A stretch of DNA of 64,000 nucleotides from Endothia cerciana (taxonomy: Eukaryota > Ascomycota > Sordariomycetes > Diaporthales > Cryphonectriaceae), in assembly GCA_026119935.1 (NCBI GenBank), contig JALRMH010000008.1, positions 496,001-560,000 of the forward strand, read 5' to 3'. Position numbers and translations under genes: made by a program. Each line of letters opens with the position of its first letter. Positions within the stretch are counted from its first letter, which is position 1. This document shows, in pieces, positions 1-12,300 of the stretch. The notes under the pieces were generated by a model. That model saw only the letters and a program-made list of their open reading frames with translations, was not told where the DNA came from and ran no database searches.

Positions 1-80
1 CAGATCTTACAGCCGAGAATACTATCAGGTGCGAATCGATAGAGGTTTCATTCCTCAGCGCTGTCCTCCGACGATTCATA

Positions 81-2784
81 CTAGCTATCCTCCCATGATT
101 CATTGCCGCCCTTGATGACGATGTTCTTGACATGTCCGACTAGATCGCGCAGGGTCTCCTCGTCCTTAGCCGGGTTACCAGTCAGCTTTGAGCTGAGCAG
201 CAGAGGCACCTGGACCAGCCTGTCTTCGACCCTAGAGGCCGGCTTTGTCTGGAATCCAAGCTCCTCTATGAAGTCTTTACTCTGCACCTCACAGACAGTC
301 AGGAGCACCTCCAAACTCATGTAAAACAGGGTCATGAAGTTGATAGACAGGATACTGCTCAGCTGTTGCATGACGGTGTCTTCGAGGATCTGAATCTGCT
401 GAAGTGGTGACAGCTGAGCGAGGAAGACCCCTCGCCTAGCTGCACGTTGTTTGTCTCTCAGGCTGACCCTTTCCTCAGCGAAAGCCTTACGGTCCTCGGA
501 CAAGACACCCTGAGAATGTGGCTGCGCAGCAGCCTTGTTGTTACTGATGTCTCGCAGCAGGGCGGACATGTCTTCGGCCTCTAGCTTCTGTATCTTCGGC
601 TCGAGACGCTGTCGGATCAGACCCTGCATGTACTGCAAGAAGGACTGGTTCTTGCGATCATCACTCGTGTATCTCTTTGAGAGGTGCTGTCAGATGCGCA
701 CTGCTTGTTTGAACACTTCAGTCTGTCCCTCGGTGGCGTCTAGACCAACGTTGATGGGCTTGGGATTCATGATGTTCGCAGGCATGATGGTCTTGAGATT
801 CTGGATGATAGCCACCAGATCGTTCCCGCCGCTGGAGATGCCACGCTTCAGCGGACTACTATCAGCGTAGGACTCGAGGAACTTCTCCATGTCAGCCCAG
901 ACCGGGAAGTCCTCGTGTTCGGGGAAACGACTGGACGCCGCCCGTGCAGCAGCGTACAGGTACGCCACGGCCTCAACCAGGAAGGACCGGTGCACAAACT
1001 CATGTCCCAGCTCGTTCATGAAGAGCTTCGCTCGAAAGTCAAGCAGACCAGCCCAGACAGGCTCATGCATCAGGAGATAAAAGGGCTCGACATCATCCTC
1101 CATGCCTATCTGCGCGTATCGCGACAGCTTGTCCTCCAGGACCACGTCATTTAGCATGAAGCGCTCCACCTCCCTCTCTCGCTGCCTCAGGGGTCGGCGT
1201 AGCTCATGCCTTGGGCCGGAGGCCAAGTCAATTTGGAGCGACAGGTCACGATGGATTTTCTCTGCCGTGTGCTGGAGCTGCTTAAACGGATGACTGACCG
1301 TCTCTTCCAGGATATTCCGAATATCGACGTATAGCTGCAGGGAAAAGACGAATGCAGAAGACCAGTCGTAGCTTCGCAGAGCATCCTGGAAACCTAGAAG
1401 CAGTTCAGATTCTGCCGGCAGGATGTCGGCAGCTCTGCCGTTCTTTTTTAGGGCTTTGATGCAGACGACATCATATAGCAAGTCACTAACCACGGCGTTC
1501 TTAAAGTCTTCCAGCTCGTTTGCTGTCATGGCGCCGTACTTAGGACGGTACTTGTCGGATTTTGCGGTCATAGGCGTCTTTCCTGGTGGGATGTGGCCGA
1601 GAAGCCCTCGAATGGTCACGAACGCCGGGCTCGCAAGCCAGTCCCACTCATCTTTGTAGATCCGTTCATCGCCTTCCTCTTAGCTGAGGCCATCATAAGA
1701 TTCGTACTCGATATGTTCCATGCCAGACTCCGCGAAGATGGCCGTCATCATGACCTCGTATTGGCCCATACCACGGTCTCTCATACCAATACGCCGCATA
1801 TCCAAGAGTAAATCGTACCCCATCTGGTGGAATAGCTCGAAGGCAGCATTCGTGATGACCGCCAAGGTGTTCAAGGAGATCGATCGATCGAAGTAGTAAT
1901 CGCACCAGCGCTCGCAGATGTAGGATCGGATCGTGTTGAAGTCCTCAAAGAAGCAGTTGATCATCATGAAGTAGTCAAACTCCTCGTTGTTATCTTCGCT
2001 TTCAAGTCCAAAGTCGAACTCGTCCATCCACGAGGAGTCGGCGTCACCATTTCTTGCAGTCAACGGAGTGGGGTCGCGATGTTTCTTGGCTTTGCTGCCA
2101 TTTTGCACCTTCTTCTTCCTGCCTTTCTTTGACTTTGTTGCGGAATTCCTCGAGAACACAGGCTCTGGCTGGTTATCAACGTCCGAATGGCCATCATCAT
2201 CTGCTTCTGGCGATGCTTGCACTCGAAGGTGCTCGAACATGTTGCCCAGGTCGGCCAAGGTCATGCCAATCCCAGTCTCAGACCTGATTGTGTCTCTTGC
2301 TACTCGTTCCCCGCTAGGCATCTTGGCTCTGAGGGCCTCGAATTTGGCCAGCACCCGCTCTAACACCTGGATGATGTGCTCGTGCGTGGCATTTTTCCCC
2401 CGTACTTCATCATCGCTATCCTTCGCCTTCCGAATGAAGAACCGGGCGCTCTTCTTGCGCAGCCCGATCACATCACGAAGGATGTCGATGGGCGCACTGG
2501 GGATATCCTCTGGCGTCGCATTCTCCACGATGTTCGACGCCATAGTCTCCAGTTCACGCCAATGGACCACAACCTCGCCGTCAACACCTGCCCTGGCAGC
2601 CTTCTTCTGGGCCTTCTTGGGCGGCTTTGACGTGGTAGACGGCCACTTGTCAACGCCATCGGGGGGCAGTTGCCGTTGTGGGGGTCACCTTGTCGGCCGT
2701 CTGCTTCAGCCATCTCGTGAACTGCGCCTGGCCGAGCTTGTACCGGTGCCACGTCCCGCCCCTGAACCTATTGTTTGAGTCCAT
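81..2784 (-). pseudogene. DUF6604-like fungal protein gene, interrupted by two in-frame stops
   Basis: Reading from ATG at 2784 towards 81 gives a protein of about 890 residues. The N-terminal part has the pattern WHRYK...FTRWLKQTA and later LRDVIGLRKKSARFF, which resembles the fungal DUF6604 family of unknown function; a lysine-rich linker and an acidic serine-rich stretch follow. The same frame continues across a TAA (about 1678-1680, after YDGLS) and a TGA (about 690, after KQAVRI). Good coding sequence lies on both sides (EEGDERIYKDEWDW after the first, QHLSKRYTSDD after the second), so these look like nonsense mutations rather than introns. TAA can arise from CAA and TGA from CGA by one C-to-T change each. 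Near 2661-2666 the frame also changes at a run of six C (sense strand). That could be a third lesion, or a 47-nt intron with weak borders (GTGACC...GACAAG). Family assignment is from memory of conserved motifs; the breaks are directly visible. Confidence 0.7.
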
Positions 2785-3948
2785 TCTTAGAATCTATTTC
2801 TGTGGTCTGTCGAGGAATGTGCCAGCTGGAAACTGGTGCGTCAAGACAAAACGATCATCGACGACGCTCAACGCGTGATGTTGGCGACGACCCACGACTT
2901 TTGCAGGGGAGCAAACCGTTCTGAGGGTTAGTGTCGAATCGAGCATAAGACGGCTAATCATGCCGACCGATCTTTCTTTTACCCGGTACTTTTCCAGATT
3001 CATTCTCAACAAGCAATGGCAAGGCCGGTGAACTTGAATCAGGTCTCAGAAAGCTCGCCTGGTCTAGGTAATTCTTTTCGCAACTCACGCATTGGGAAAG
3101 GCTTAAGAACTAGACGATCTGGAGGGACTGCAAATCCGCCGCTGCCCCCCCTCCAATGGCCAAATAACAAGTGCTCATTCCCTAAGTCGCGAATGAAACT
3201 ATCAGGGCGAGAAGAAGAGGACGTTTGTAGGCGAGGACACATATTGGAGAGAACCTTGAAGAAAAAAACGACTAGGAATAGAGAAGGGGAAAGAGGAGCC
3301 AAGAAGAACAGCGAAGAAAAGGCGAAGAGGAGATGGTAGGGGAAAAGGGGGGGAGGGTTAAAAAAATAAAAAATAAAAAAACAGACAGAGAGAAGAAAAA
3401 AAGAAGGAAGATTGTAAAAGGGGGCCCCACAAGAACAAAAGAAGTCAAGATTCCTCTTTATTCAGTTCTGTTGCTCCATAGATCGGCCAATTCCACGGCT
3501 TCGGCCCCGAATTCTGCCTCCGGTTTGTGGAAAATTATCAACCGAGTCTTGCGTGCCGGGCCGACCTCTTTGCCTTCGATCGGCCGAGGATCTCAACAGA
3601 TTTTCCCAATTACATCGACGCTGAATTGCCTCCTGTTGAGAAACCAGAAGGCTTTCGGACCAATCTCAGTCATGCACACTGCAGGTGGATTCATATAATG
3701 AGGTGAGAGCCATGAGTGGCAAGGCCGGAAGCTCTCGGCACTGAAGCCCGAGCTAATCTCAAGACCTGGGATCGCAATGTAGCTATCTCATCTTTCCATG
3801 GACACCGCTTCTTGAGATGAAAGGATGTATATTAAGTGACGTGGGGCCATCCACTTAGGTATATTATCTGCCATTCTATTTGCACCTGTCTTTCTGCTTT
3901 TCCTCTCATTCTTCCCGAGTCAAGGACGCTTGAGAGCTGGAAGGCACA
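2785..3948. other. Intergenic region with a polypurine tract
   Basis: This divergent interval separates the broken DUF6604-like gene from the GH28 gene. From about 3240 to 3430 the plus strand is almost all purine (GAA, GGGG and AAAA runs), so short frames there encode only lysine, arginine and glutamate. A pyrimidine-rich stretch lies just before the GH28 start. I see no gene. Confidence 0.6.
3828..3835 (+). promoter_or_regulatory. TATA-like element of the GH28 gene
   Basis: TATATTAA lies about 114 nt before the GH28 start codon, followed by a CT-rich stretch (about 3880-3915). This is a plausible fungal core promoter, inferred from position only. Confidence 0.3.
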
Positions 3949-5304
3949 ATGCTTTCATCCAGATGGTCAGTTCTAGCTGTGCTGGGCCTCCTCTCGGCCT
4001 CGGCGACAGCCTACTGGCTACCCGAAACACTGAAATCATCTGTGACCACCTGCACCATCCCGAAGAACACAACCGGCGACGATGACACCCCTAGTATCAC
4101 AGCCACGGTCGCGGCATGTAGTAATGCCTCTCGCATCATCTTCAGCAGGAATGTGACCTACAATCTGATGACTCCGATCGCCTTCACGGATCTCACAGAC
4201 ATCGAATTCGTCATCAATGGCAATATCTCCTTGCCATCCAATGTCACCTACGTGGAGTCTGTCACAGGAAATAGCAAGATATATCCAGGCCACTGGATCA
4301 CGGTCAAAGACAGCACGGGAGTCACATTCACTGGCAGCCAGGATCCTAGCTCGGGCTGGTTCGTCGGCCACGGAGAGGAATGGTGGCCGATGGTGAACAA
4401 CACTGACAATGACTACCGCCCGCACTTCTTCGGGTTGTCAGGAACCAGCCTTCGCCTACGAGACCTCAAGGTCTACAACCCCGTCGCCTGGGTATTTTCG
4501 CTGAGCGGTACGGACATCTACATGACGAACACAACGCTTGACGCCCGCTCAAGTGACCCGATCAACGCTTTTCCTTTCAACACGGATGGCATTGACCTCT
4601 CGGCTTCAGACGTTGTCATTGATACCTGGACATCTTGGAATGGCGATGATGTCCTCAACGTGGCGCCTCCGGCTACCAATGTCACCATGCGGAATATCGT
4701 TGCGTACGGAACCCATGGCGTGTCCGTGTCGTGCTCTTCAGGAACCGGCGGTGATTATCTGTTTGAAAATGGATTTATATACGACTCACTACTGGGGGCT
4801 CGCTTCAAAGGAGCCCTGGGTACAACCTGCAATTTGAGCAATGTAATGTGGCGGAATTTCGCCGTATTCAACACAAGCTACCCGATCCATTTCATCGAGA
4901 ACTATGTCGACCAGGAGACGGGCGTCGCAGCTGGCGTGAACACGAGCCTGGCGGCTTATGCCACCAATTTCACGTGGGAGAATATTATAGCCATGACAAG
5001 TGAAGAGCTAGGTGATGGGAGCTGCATTACGGACCCATGCTGGACCTACACAGCTGGTATGTCCAGTTCCGGCCGTCCCATGTTCTGAGTCGTATCTGGA
5101 CTGACAGGCGAAATTACAGGACAGTCTAATCAGAAAGCTATGTACATGATGTGCAAGGACGCTGCACACTGTCAGGACTTTCACTTCGACGACATTGTGC
5201 TCTTTGGCGCGAATGGAAAGCCTGGCGAGATGGACTGCACCGGACTAGAAGGGGTTGAGGGCATGGGAATTCCATGTACAAATGGGACGCTGCTAACGCA
5301 ATAG
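3949..5304 (+). CDS. Secreted glycoside hydrolase family 28 (exopolygalacturonase-like)
   Basis: Exons 3949-5056 and 5120-5304, joined across a 63-nt intron (GTATGT...TTACAG), give 430 residues. The N-terminus MLSSRWSVLAVLGLLSASATA is a signal peptide, so the enzyme should be exported. GH28 signatures appear in order: NTDGID (about residue 215), NGDDVLN (about 235), THGVSVSC in place of the usual GHG segment, and RFKG matching the RIK motif. The aspartates of NTDG and GDD are the expected catalytic acids of inverting pectin hydrolases. Many NXT/NXS sites suggest heavy N-glycosylation. The second exon supplies a cysteine-containing C-terminus (MCKDAAHCQDF, then IPCTNGT), as in fungal exo-acting members. 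The exact substrate (homogalacturonan or rhamnogalacturonan) cannot be decided from sequence alone. Without the splice the frame would end at 5088, losing the C-terminal cysteines. Confidence 0.9.
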
Positions 5305-5494
5305 TAGCTTAGAAGTATCAAGACGTGTGTATGGGAATCCGGTCGTTGGTCAACATGTGAAATCATGCAATTGCCCACCAGCTCTCTGGTTTCTGACTCC
5401 TATCTCTAAGAACGCCAATATGGCAACGCCACGACACAGAGACTCGACACAAGATCGGTCTGGCCCGGAGCGTTTTCTCCCATACTGCGTGGGC

Positions 5495-6093
5495 TCACAG
5501 GTTGACCAAGAAAGCCACACCACCCATCAAAGCACCGATCCTGACAGCCGCAGCCTGGGCTGGTGCAGCGGCCTTCATACTACTAGTAGTGGTGGCAGGA
5601 CCATTTGAAGGCGGGGTCTGAGTCTGGATAGCTGCTGTGGCACTGCTGACGGAGCTTTTGAGTGAGCTCAACTCGGCGGCGATGGACGACTTTGCCGGGC
5701 CAGTGGCTGTGGATAGCCCGGCCATCAGCGATGACTCTGCGGACGCAGCTGCAGCAGTGATTGTTGCTATCTCGCTCGTAATGTCGCCGACGATCTGGCT
5801 GCCGATAGTTCCGACGCTGTTCACTATAGATGATACTACAGCCACCACGGACGACGCATCGCCGGCGATAATGCCGGCCTCTGAGGTGAGATCAGATAAA
5901 GGCTCCTGGCGAGGTTTCATTGGTGCGGGGGTGATCTCTGGCTGCCTGTGGGCAACGTTGGCCTATTGCACGGGTCAGGATATAAATTTGCGAGACCCAC
6001 GCGCCGTGCTGAGTAAAAATCGCGGCAGATGAAGGGCGGTAGACATACCGAGATAACGGCAGCAAAGCCGAGGATGAGAGCCGGGAACTGCAT
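5495..6093 (-). CDS. Small secreted Ser/Ala/Thr-rich protein, probably GPI-anchored
   Basis: Exon 1 is 6093-6049 and exon 2 is 5962-5495. The 86-nt intron runs from GTATGT to CAATAG with a TCCTGAC branch-like site. The product is 170 residues: signal peptide MQFPALILGFAAVIS, then about 110 residues rich in Ser, Ala, Thr and Val with heptad-like helical spacing, then a TQTPPSNGPATTTSS linker and a hydrophobic end (IGALMGGVAFLVNL). A hydrophobic C-terminus after a small-residue stretch is the usual GPI-attachment signal, so the protein probably sits on the plasma membrane or cell wall. There are no cysteines. It lies tail to tail with the GH28 gene. I do not recognise a named family; the helical body is reminiscent of hydrophobic surface-binding proteins, but this is only a resemblance. 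Confidence 0.75.
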
Positions 6094-8330
6094 CGTGTAT
6101 GAAGGGACTGGCTGAGAGAGCACTGAAAACTTGTTCTAGATGGCCTCTTAGAACTTCAAGTATAGCTTGGCCAGCTACTTGTTCTTAAGGGGAGCGGAAG
6201 GGCGGACTGAGGTTTGCGATACGATCTCTACCTAGGTAGGGACTGGACAGCCCGGATGACACAGTCGCTGATTATATATTCTGAGCCTGGTAATATCCTG
6301 ACTTCCTTCATTCGCGGCAGTTCGGGGCCTGTGATGACTTGCACTACATCACCAACGATCGGCATTTCGGAGGGGTGTCTACCCTCCAGGCCAGGCCTAC
6401 CGTTGCATGACTCCGCCGCAAAGGCTGACGGAAGTCGTGTGGCAGTAAAGTGGTCTCCTGCATATCCATAATGCACAGAAGTCTATTTCTGGAGGCTCTG
6501 CTTCAAGTCAGTGGCACAGCAGTGTTTGTTGGTACGGCATAGCGTAACTCAGATGGCTTTGCTCCGTGTGGCACAGCATAAGCATTCTCACCCGCGTGCT
6601 CTTGGCACCAGGCTGCCAGTATCACGGCATCTCTACCTGGGTAGCTTTACACAGCGACGCAAACACCAAACGCCAACAGATGTAGCCATGCACCGACAAT
6701 GCCAGAGGACCCTTGACGAAACCATAATTGCAGTTTCAGGTGATCCTTCCAATCTGCTCTTAAGCCTGCTGTCCTTCTTGAAGCCCTCGGACTTCCGTCT
6801 ATGGGGGATCTGTGCGTCAATAATAATTACACTCCTTATCGTATACTGAAACCTCGACACATAATTCCACTGCCGAAGGAGCAGCGCAGCCACACTCCTT
6901 GGGAGCACCAGCGTAAGTTATGCCTGACTGCAAGACAAGTTGTCGTGATGCCCACTGAAACCCGTGCGGAAGCCTCGTGAGCATTTATATCGCTATACTT
7001 GAAATCTCCTTGATTGCACCCATTCTCAATGTGGTATTGTGGTTCAGCATTTGAAAGTTGGAGTTTAAATCCATCCCACTGGTGCATCAGACCGACTGGT
7101 GGAACATCGAATCTTTGAAGCAACGATATGGGATACCTTGCAGCCAGGAATGTCGAACTCGACGTAGAAATTATCTAGCCTAGAGTAAGACCTTATTCGG
7201 TTCCAAGAATGAGTATCTCTTCGCTGGCTTTTCAAGCCAGAGATAATCATCATGGTCTTCTGAGTCTCTCGCTCCTTCCAACAACACTCCGGTGTCCCAT
7301 TGGGCTTCGACCATTATCGTTGATCTCGAGTGCAGGAGTGTCTTTACTTCCATTGATCGAATAGACACCTCGACGACCACCGTTCTCTCAAAATCTCCTG
7401 AGCGTGGACGGGCCTTGGACTCTTGCTAGATTGCTAGATTTGGGAATTATGGCGCTGTCATGGCCATGGCTGTAAATAAAGCCCACTCGCGCCGATCTAT
7501 ATTCTCAAATTCGCATCACTTCATAATCTCTTCGGCCATTTGTTTGCGATGCAGAAATTATCAGTTAACGCGCCCGTAGACTGTCTTATAGACAATAGGA
7601 AAATTAGCACCAGATGCCACGATTATTTATATTCCCGCACGAATGATATACTTAGGGCTACGTGTTTTTGGCCTCGGTGAAATCAAAATCTTCTCAATTC
7701 ACTTAAAGTCTTACTCCGCAATGCTGCTATGAAAATCAGGTCTTGTTTATGGAAATCAAAGGTCGGGTACCTGGGTGGGTTTGATGGCAAAGACATCATT
7801 TATCTCCCGATTTTGTTTAAATTCTCAAACATGAAAATAAATACTCACCTTGTCGCAACGGTAGTACAAGCTCCCCCGTTAACACTGAAATGCCTACACA
7901 GTCTGACGAAGGTGAGCGTACGCATTGCAGACATTCATTAATTAGTTCACGTCTAGGTAGAGACGTAGGTATTCAAGCACGCATGTTTAACAACACCATT
8001 GAAAACGAGATGAAACGTACCGCGTCAAATTATTCTCAGTGGCCGAGATGCGTTGCTCCATATATTATGAAAAGAACAATATATTACACGGAGTGTGTGC
8101 ATTGTGCGAGGGAGTCAACCGCATCTAATCCTTACTAAGCGCTCAGTTCCACACAGCAAGGCTGACCAAGAACGACGCGACGCGAACGCGAGGAAAACGA
8201 CCCACACCCCTGTGAACATACATTCATCCTGCCGTCCAGCTCGTCCTCAGCATATTTTAAGTCTGGTGGGCTGTGCTAGATTTTCACTGACCACGCTACC
8301 TAGATCTGACTAGATCCCTCCATCATCAGG
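6094..8330. other. AT-rich gene-poor interval
   Basis: About 2.2 kb with falling GC content, especially 7500-8100. Only a degraded coding fragment (7080-7440, minus strand) stands out. The last 150 nt should hold the promoter of the terpene cyclase-like gene. The AT-rich character would fit RIP-mutated or unconstrained DNA. Confidence 0.5.
7080..7440 (-). pseudogene. Degraded coding fragment, family unknown
   Basis: Minus-strand translation gives about 80 residues that look protein-like (FERTVVVEVSIRSMEV, then DYLWLEKPAKRYSFLEPNK). After a stop the sense continues in another frame (LDNFYVEFDIPGCKVSHIVA). The segment is bounded by stops and has no start codon or splice signals. It appears to be the remnant of an older gene within AT-rich DNA. 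I do not recognise the family. Confidence 0.25.
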
Positions 8331-9386
8331 ATGGGCTCCAGCGACGTGGCGCCTGACCATGTCCCAAGCTGGGTGGTGCCGCTCTCGACCGCCGCGCTCG
8401 GGCTAGGCGTCCTCTTTTGGGATGCGACGTACATCCTCATGACCAGGCGTAGCCTTCAAACCAAGTCCTACAGCATGCCCTTGCTGGGCCTCGCCCTGAA
8501 CGTCTCGTGGGAGGTCGTGTATGCGCTCTACGTGTGCGAGGCGCCCCTCGAGACCGCGGGGTTTACAGTCTGGCTGCTTCTCGACATCGGACTGGTCTAT
8601 ACGACCGTCAAACATGCGCCTCTCGAATGGGCCCGGAGCAGTCCCTGGGTGGGGCAGCACATCGTGGCGCTCTTGGCAGTCATGACGGCCGTAGGCTGCG
8701 TGGGACACTTCACCTTTGTGTCCTGGTGGCTGAGCGAGCCTGGGATCGGCCATGGTGACAAGACAGGGAAGCGGTACTATGGCCAGGATAAGTTTGATAC
8801 GACCGAGCTGGCCTTTTGGTCGGCGGGGGTCGCGCAGCTTGTTGTTAGCATCGGCTCGCTGGCAATGCTGCTGGTCAGGGGGCACTCCGGAGGCACGAGC
8901 TACGCCATCTGGTGAGACTCACCGAGCCCAGCCGTTCCTTTTTCTTCTTCTTCTTCTTCTTCTTCTTCTTCCTTTGCTCATCGCAAATAATCTCACCGGG
9001 TGCCGAGAACCATTGGTTGTTCCCTTTACTTGAGTCTCATCCTTCCACGCAGCTAGGGTCACCTGAAAAAAGCGCCCTAACTCGAAGGAGGACGAGGAGG
9101 AAGATTCAAGCTGACACTTCTCGTAATCAGGTTTTGCAGAACGCTCGGGACCGTGACTGGTCTGGGTCTGAGCAGTCTCATTCTCTGGCATTGGTGGCCA
9201 GAGGCGCACAGCTACATCACGAATCCCTTCGGCATGTTTATTTTGGGCACGGCAGTAATTACCGATCTGGTTTACCCCCTATGTCTCTGGAGAATCCGGC
9301 AGACCGAGATCATTCTCACTGATGGACGTATCGTGAGCCAGTATGACGGGCCGCAAGAGCTGAAGCCGTCGGAAAAGGTGCTGTAG
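8331..9386 (+). CDS. Integral membrane terpene cyclase-like protein (PaxB/Pyr4 family)
   Basis: Exons 8331-8911 and 9131-9386 flank a 219-nt intron (GTGAGA...AATCAG) that contains a TTC microsatellite. The product is 278 residues with about seven membrane spans. It shares the family landmarks: LALNVSWEVVY, matching the NxxWE motif (Glu about 61), a central KHAPLEWA segment like PaxB's KFAPNEW, GTSYAIW before the splice, and TDLVYPLCLW (Asp about 239). In Pyr4-type cyclases this Glu and Asp are the two essential acids that protonate the epoxide and start cyclisation of a prenylated substrate, so the active site looks intact. An insertion of about 20 residues (GIGHGDKTGKRYYGQDKFD) before the sixth span is unusual. 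No prenyltransferase, FAD epoxidase, P450 or PKS lies nearby, so substrate and pathway are unknown. It may belong to the broader PaxB-like membrane family without cyclase activity. Confidence 0.8.
8940..8973 (+). repeat. (TTC)n microsatellite inside the terpene cyclase-like intron
   Basis: About ten TTC units lie just downstream of the intron donor. The repeat makes this intron three times longer than most others here. Confidence 0.9.
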
Positions 9387-12300
9387 AGGGTGCAGGTGGT
9401 GTGATGGGGGACACGTGGCGTTCTTCAAGCCGGTCTAATCATGGGCTGTTTGCCTAGACTATGTACGTCTGCGTCTGCTGTGAAGAGGAAGCTCATGAAG
9501 AATACAGTCTGCAAGCTGGCAGCGCAGTAGATCACAGGTGCAGACAATCGTATGATCGACTTCAGAGACTCGCGGTCCACCCCCTCAAGCAGGCATGAGG
9601 CTCCCTCCCCCCCCCCCCCCGGGCTTTGCCTTGCAAGACATGGGGATGTCCTGCTTGTCATTATGGTAAAGCTAATGTGAGCAAGGTCGTCCATGTTGCA
9701 TCCAATTGAGGTGACACACAATACTGCAGAATGACCTGTCAAAATGGCCGTGTGCTCACAACGAGATAACCGAGATCACGGACGGTACAGAAGCAAGGGT
9801 GATACAGCGAAGCCCACGTTTTAGGGGGGGAGGGGAGGGAATATTATCCTTTCAGCTGATATAAGGTTTATGAGTTGCGGACGGCAGCAATGATGACAGG
9901 GGCAAACCAGAGTCTTGGGACAGAGGGGACGTATGCTTGTGAACTCGGCTTCGCCACTGTGTGTGGTACATAGTGCTCCCCTGGATCAAGAGGCAGCTCT
10001 TAGGGCAACTATGCCTGCCTCCCGTATTCAATTCGAGGTCTTGGGGTCCGCGTGCCTCCCAAGGGGAGTGCCGCAGCCAGGGTGCGTCTCACGAGGAGAG
10101 AGACACTGGCATGATCAGCTACCCAAGTCGACACCGGCGCTAAGCGCGTCTGAAACAACTTCTCGCAATGCCTTGATAGCCACAACCAGTCTGCAGTCAT
10201 TCACTATGTAAGGGAGAGGTTTCAGAGAGTATCATCAAGCTTGGAGTGGGTCAAGGCCATACCGTCAGGTGCCCAGGGTTCAATGGTGACCATTGATAAT
10301 GTAGAAGATGAGCAAACGTCGTTTGGCAGGTTCTAGGTCACGTAGTTTCCGCAACAGACTGTGAACTATCAGAACACGGCTCTTCTACCTAGGCATGCCA
10401 GAGATCAGGTGTGTTCCATGTGTCCGGACGATGCACTCGCAGCCCTTCAAGCAGGACGTACCATCATCTGCCGGGGCTTTCAGACCCCGCAGAGTTGCTT
10501 TCAGCATAGATGGGATCTATTTGACCCCACTGTGTCATCAGGTGTGTGTTCTTCTGAGTGTTTCCATTCTCGACGTGTCCAGGCGGTTGTCGGGGCCTCT
10601 GTGGCTATCCGTTCCCATTAGCCGTGCCCTTCGAGCTTATCGATCCTGTTTCAATAGCTCACTTTCCCGGTGGATTCGTGTTGCACATTTTGCGCAGGGC
10701 GGCGTGAGGGATATTCAGCAGGCCCCTCCTACACTCGAGCTGGTCGAATCCTACTCAGGTCCAAGGCCACGGTAGCGAATCCTACGATGCGGGCTGCCGG
10801 TGCCAAACAACTCTCCACCGAGTGGTGCTTGCCATTTCAGCCCTGCACAACCGCGTGGGGCCAGCACATCTGCACGGTACAGCACCAAGGTGGTGCCAGC
10901 GCGCCAGGCACCGCAGCTCGCCTGAGCGTGTTCAATCGTGCTCCACGGATGACCCATCGGCGCAGGTCAGGCGACGGCCACTGCACTTCATCAGCTGACC
11001 GGTGAGAGCTGATACATGCATAAGTTATGTACGGCCCTGATGCTCGGATGCTGGCCGGCGTCGCATCTTCCAATGCTGTCTCCTCATGCCACGAGAAGTT
11101 ATGAAAGCACAGGCTGGTCGTCGGACCATCCCTTTTGATTTGCGTTCTTTTGATCAGCCTCGGGGTGTTCTGGCAGTACTGCTACAGTTCCAGACAAGTA
11201 GGGCACAAGAGGAGGATAACGAACGTGTCCATGCAACACAGGCATGGGCAGGCCTGACATCCCCCGTCCCTCCTGTGGGCTACAGAGTAAGCTCCCAGCT
11301 CCGTGTTTGCTGCCTTGGCTCCGGCCACGTGGACCGAGGAACATAACCCCAGCGTGGCCCCGTTTCCAGAGGCGGGGAGGGGGCACCACCCCGGTGCCAG
11401 CACTGCCTGACTGCTGATCATATGACAGGTGCCCTTGAAGGCTCCGGCAAGGGTCTAGACACAGATCGCAAGCCGTTTGAGTCTGACACGGTCTGTGGAA
11501 GGGGAGGACGGGGAGGGGGGGCAAGTACGGTATTGCGAGGGCTGTGGACCGCGACCGGCAATCAGGGCGTTATCCGACGCTGCTGCCAGGGGTGCTGCTG
11601 CGTACGCGCAGGCGATCTTCATAGACATGGATTGCCACTGTGGTACCTGGGAACCGTGCATCGAGGGCTCCCAGCCTGGAGAGACCGTTGTGACCAACAC
11701 TCCCATGTGCCTCCAGCACCCCCGCAGGCCGCCGTCAGGAGAGTGTCTCCTATCAGGCGGGCTCCGAGCAGGTTTGTCAGTTTGAGTTGCTGTTGCCCAG
11801 CGTCCTCGCTGCCCGCCGTGCAGCATGTCGTCGAAAACTCCTGGCCACAGTGCAGGGTTACATTGCAGATAGCACGTGCAGCAACGCGTTGGATGAGTAC
11901 TTTAACGTCCACCAGAGTTAAGGTTTGCATGGCGGCGTGGCTGCTGCAAGACGCCTCAGCTGCTGCTGGCTGATTTGGAAGGGGCTTGAGAGGGGGAGGG
12001 GGGGGGGGGCAACCAATGCACCCAGCCTGTCCAACTCGTCTCTCCCTCACAGCCGGGAGAAGTTCCGAGCCCAAGAGGCAGACGGCTGTAGACCTGGTCC
12101 ATATGGAGTCCTGGAGCTGGTGAATCAAGTCTTGACCTTGTCACGGCCACGTGCGGTTCTCGTTGCAGACTTGGCCTCAGAGCTGGGCACGGGTCACCCG
12201 CCTGCGGCTAAAGCTGCTTTTCCCGGTCAGTGGCTCGGATGGAGGAGGGTGGGAATCTCTCCCAATGTAACCCTCCACACTGGCACTACACTACAACCTC

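Noticed and set aside
8331..9386. Possible secondary-metabolite cluster around the terpene cyclase-like gene
   Set aside because: Neighbours are a pectinase, a GPI protein and a gene-poor region; no backbone or tailoring enzyme is adjacent.
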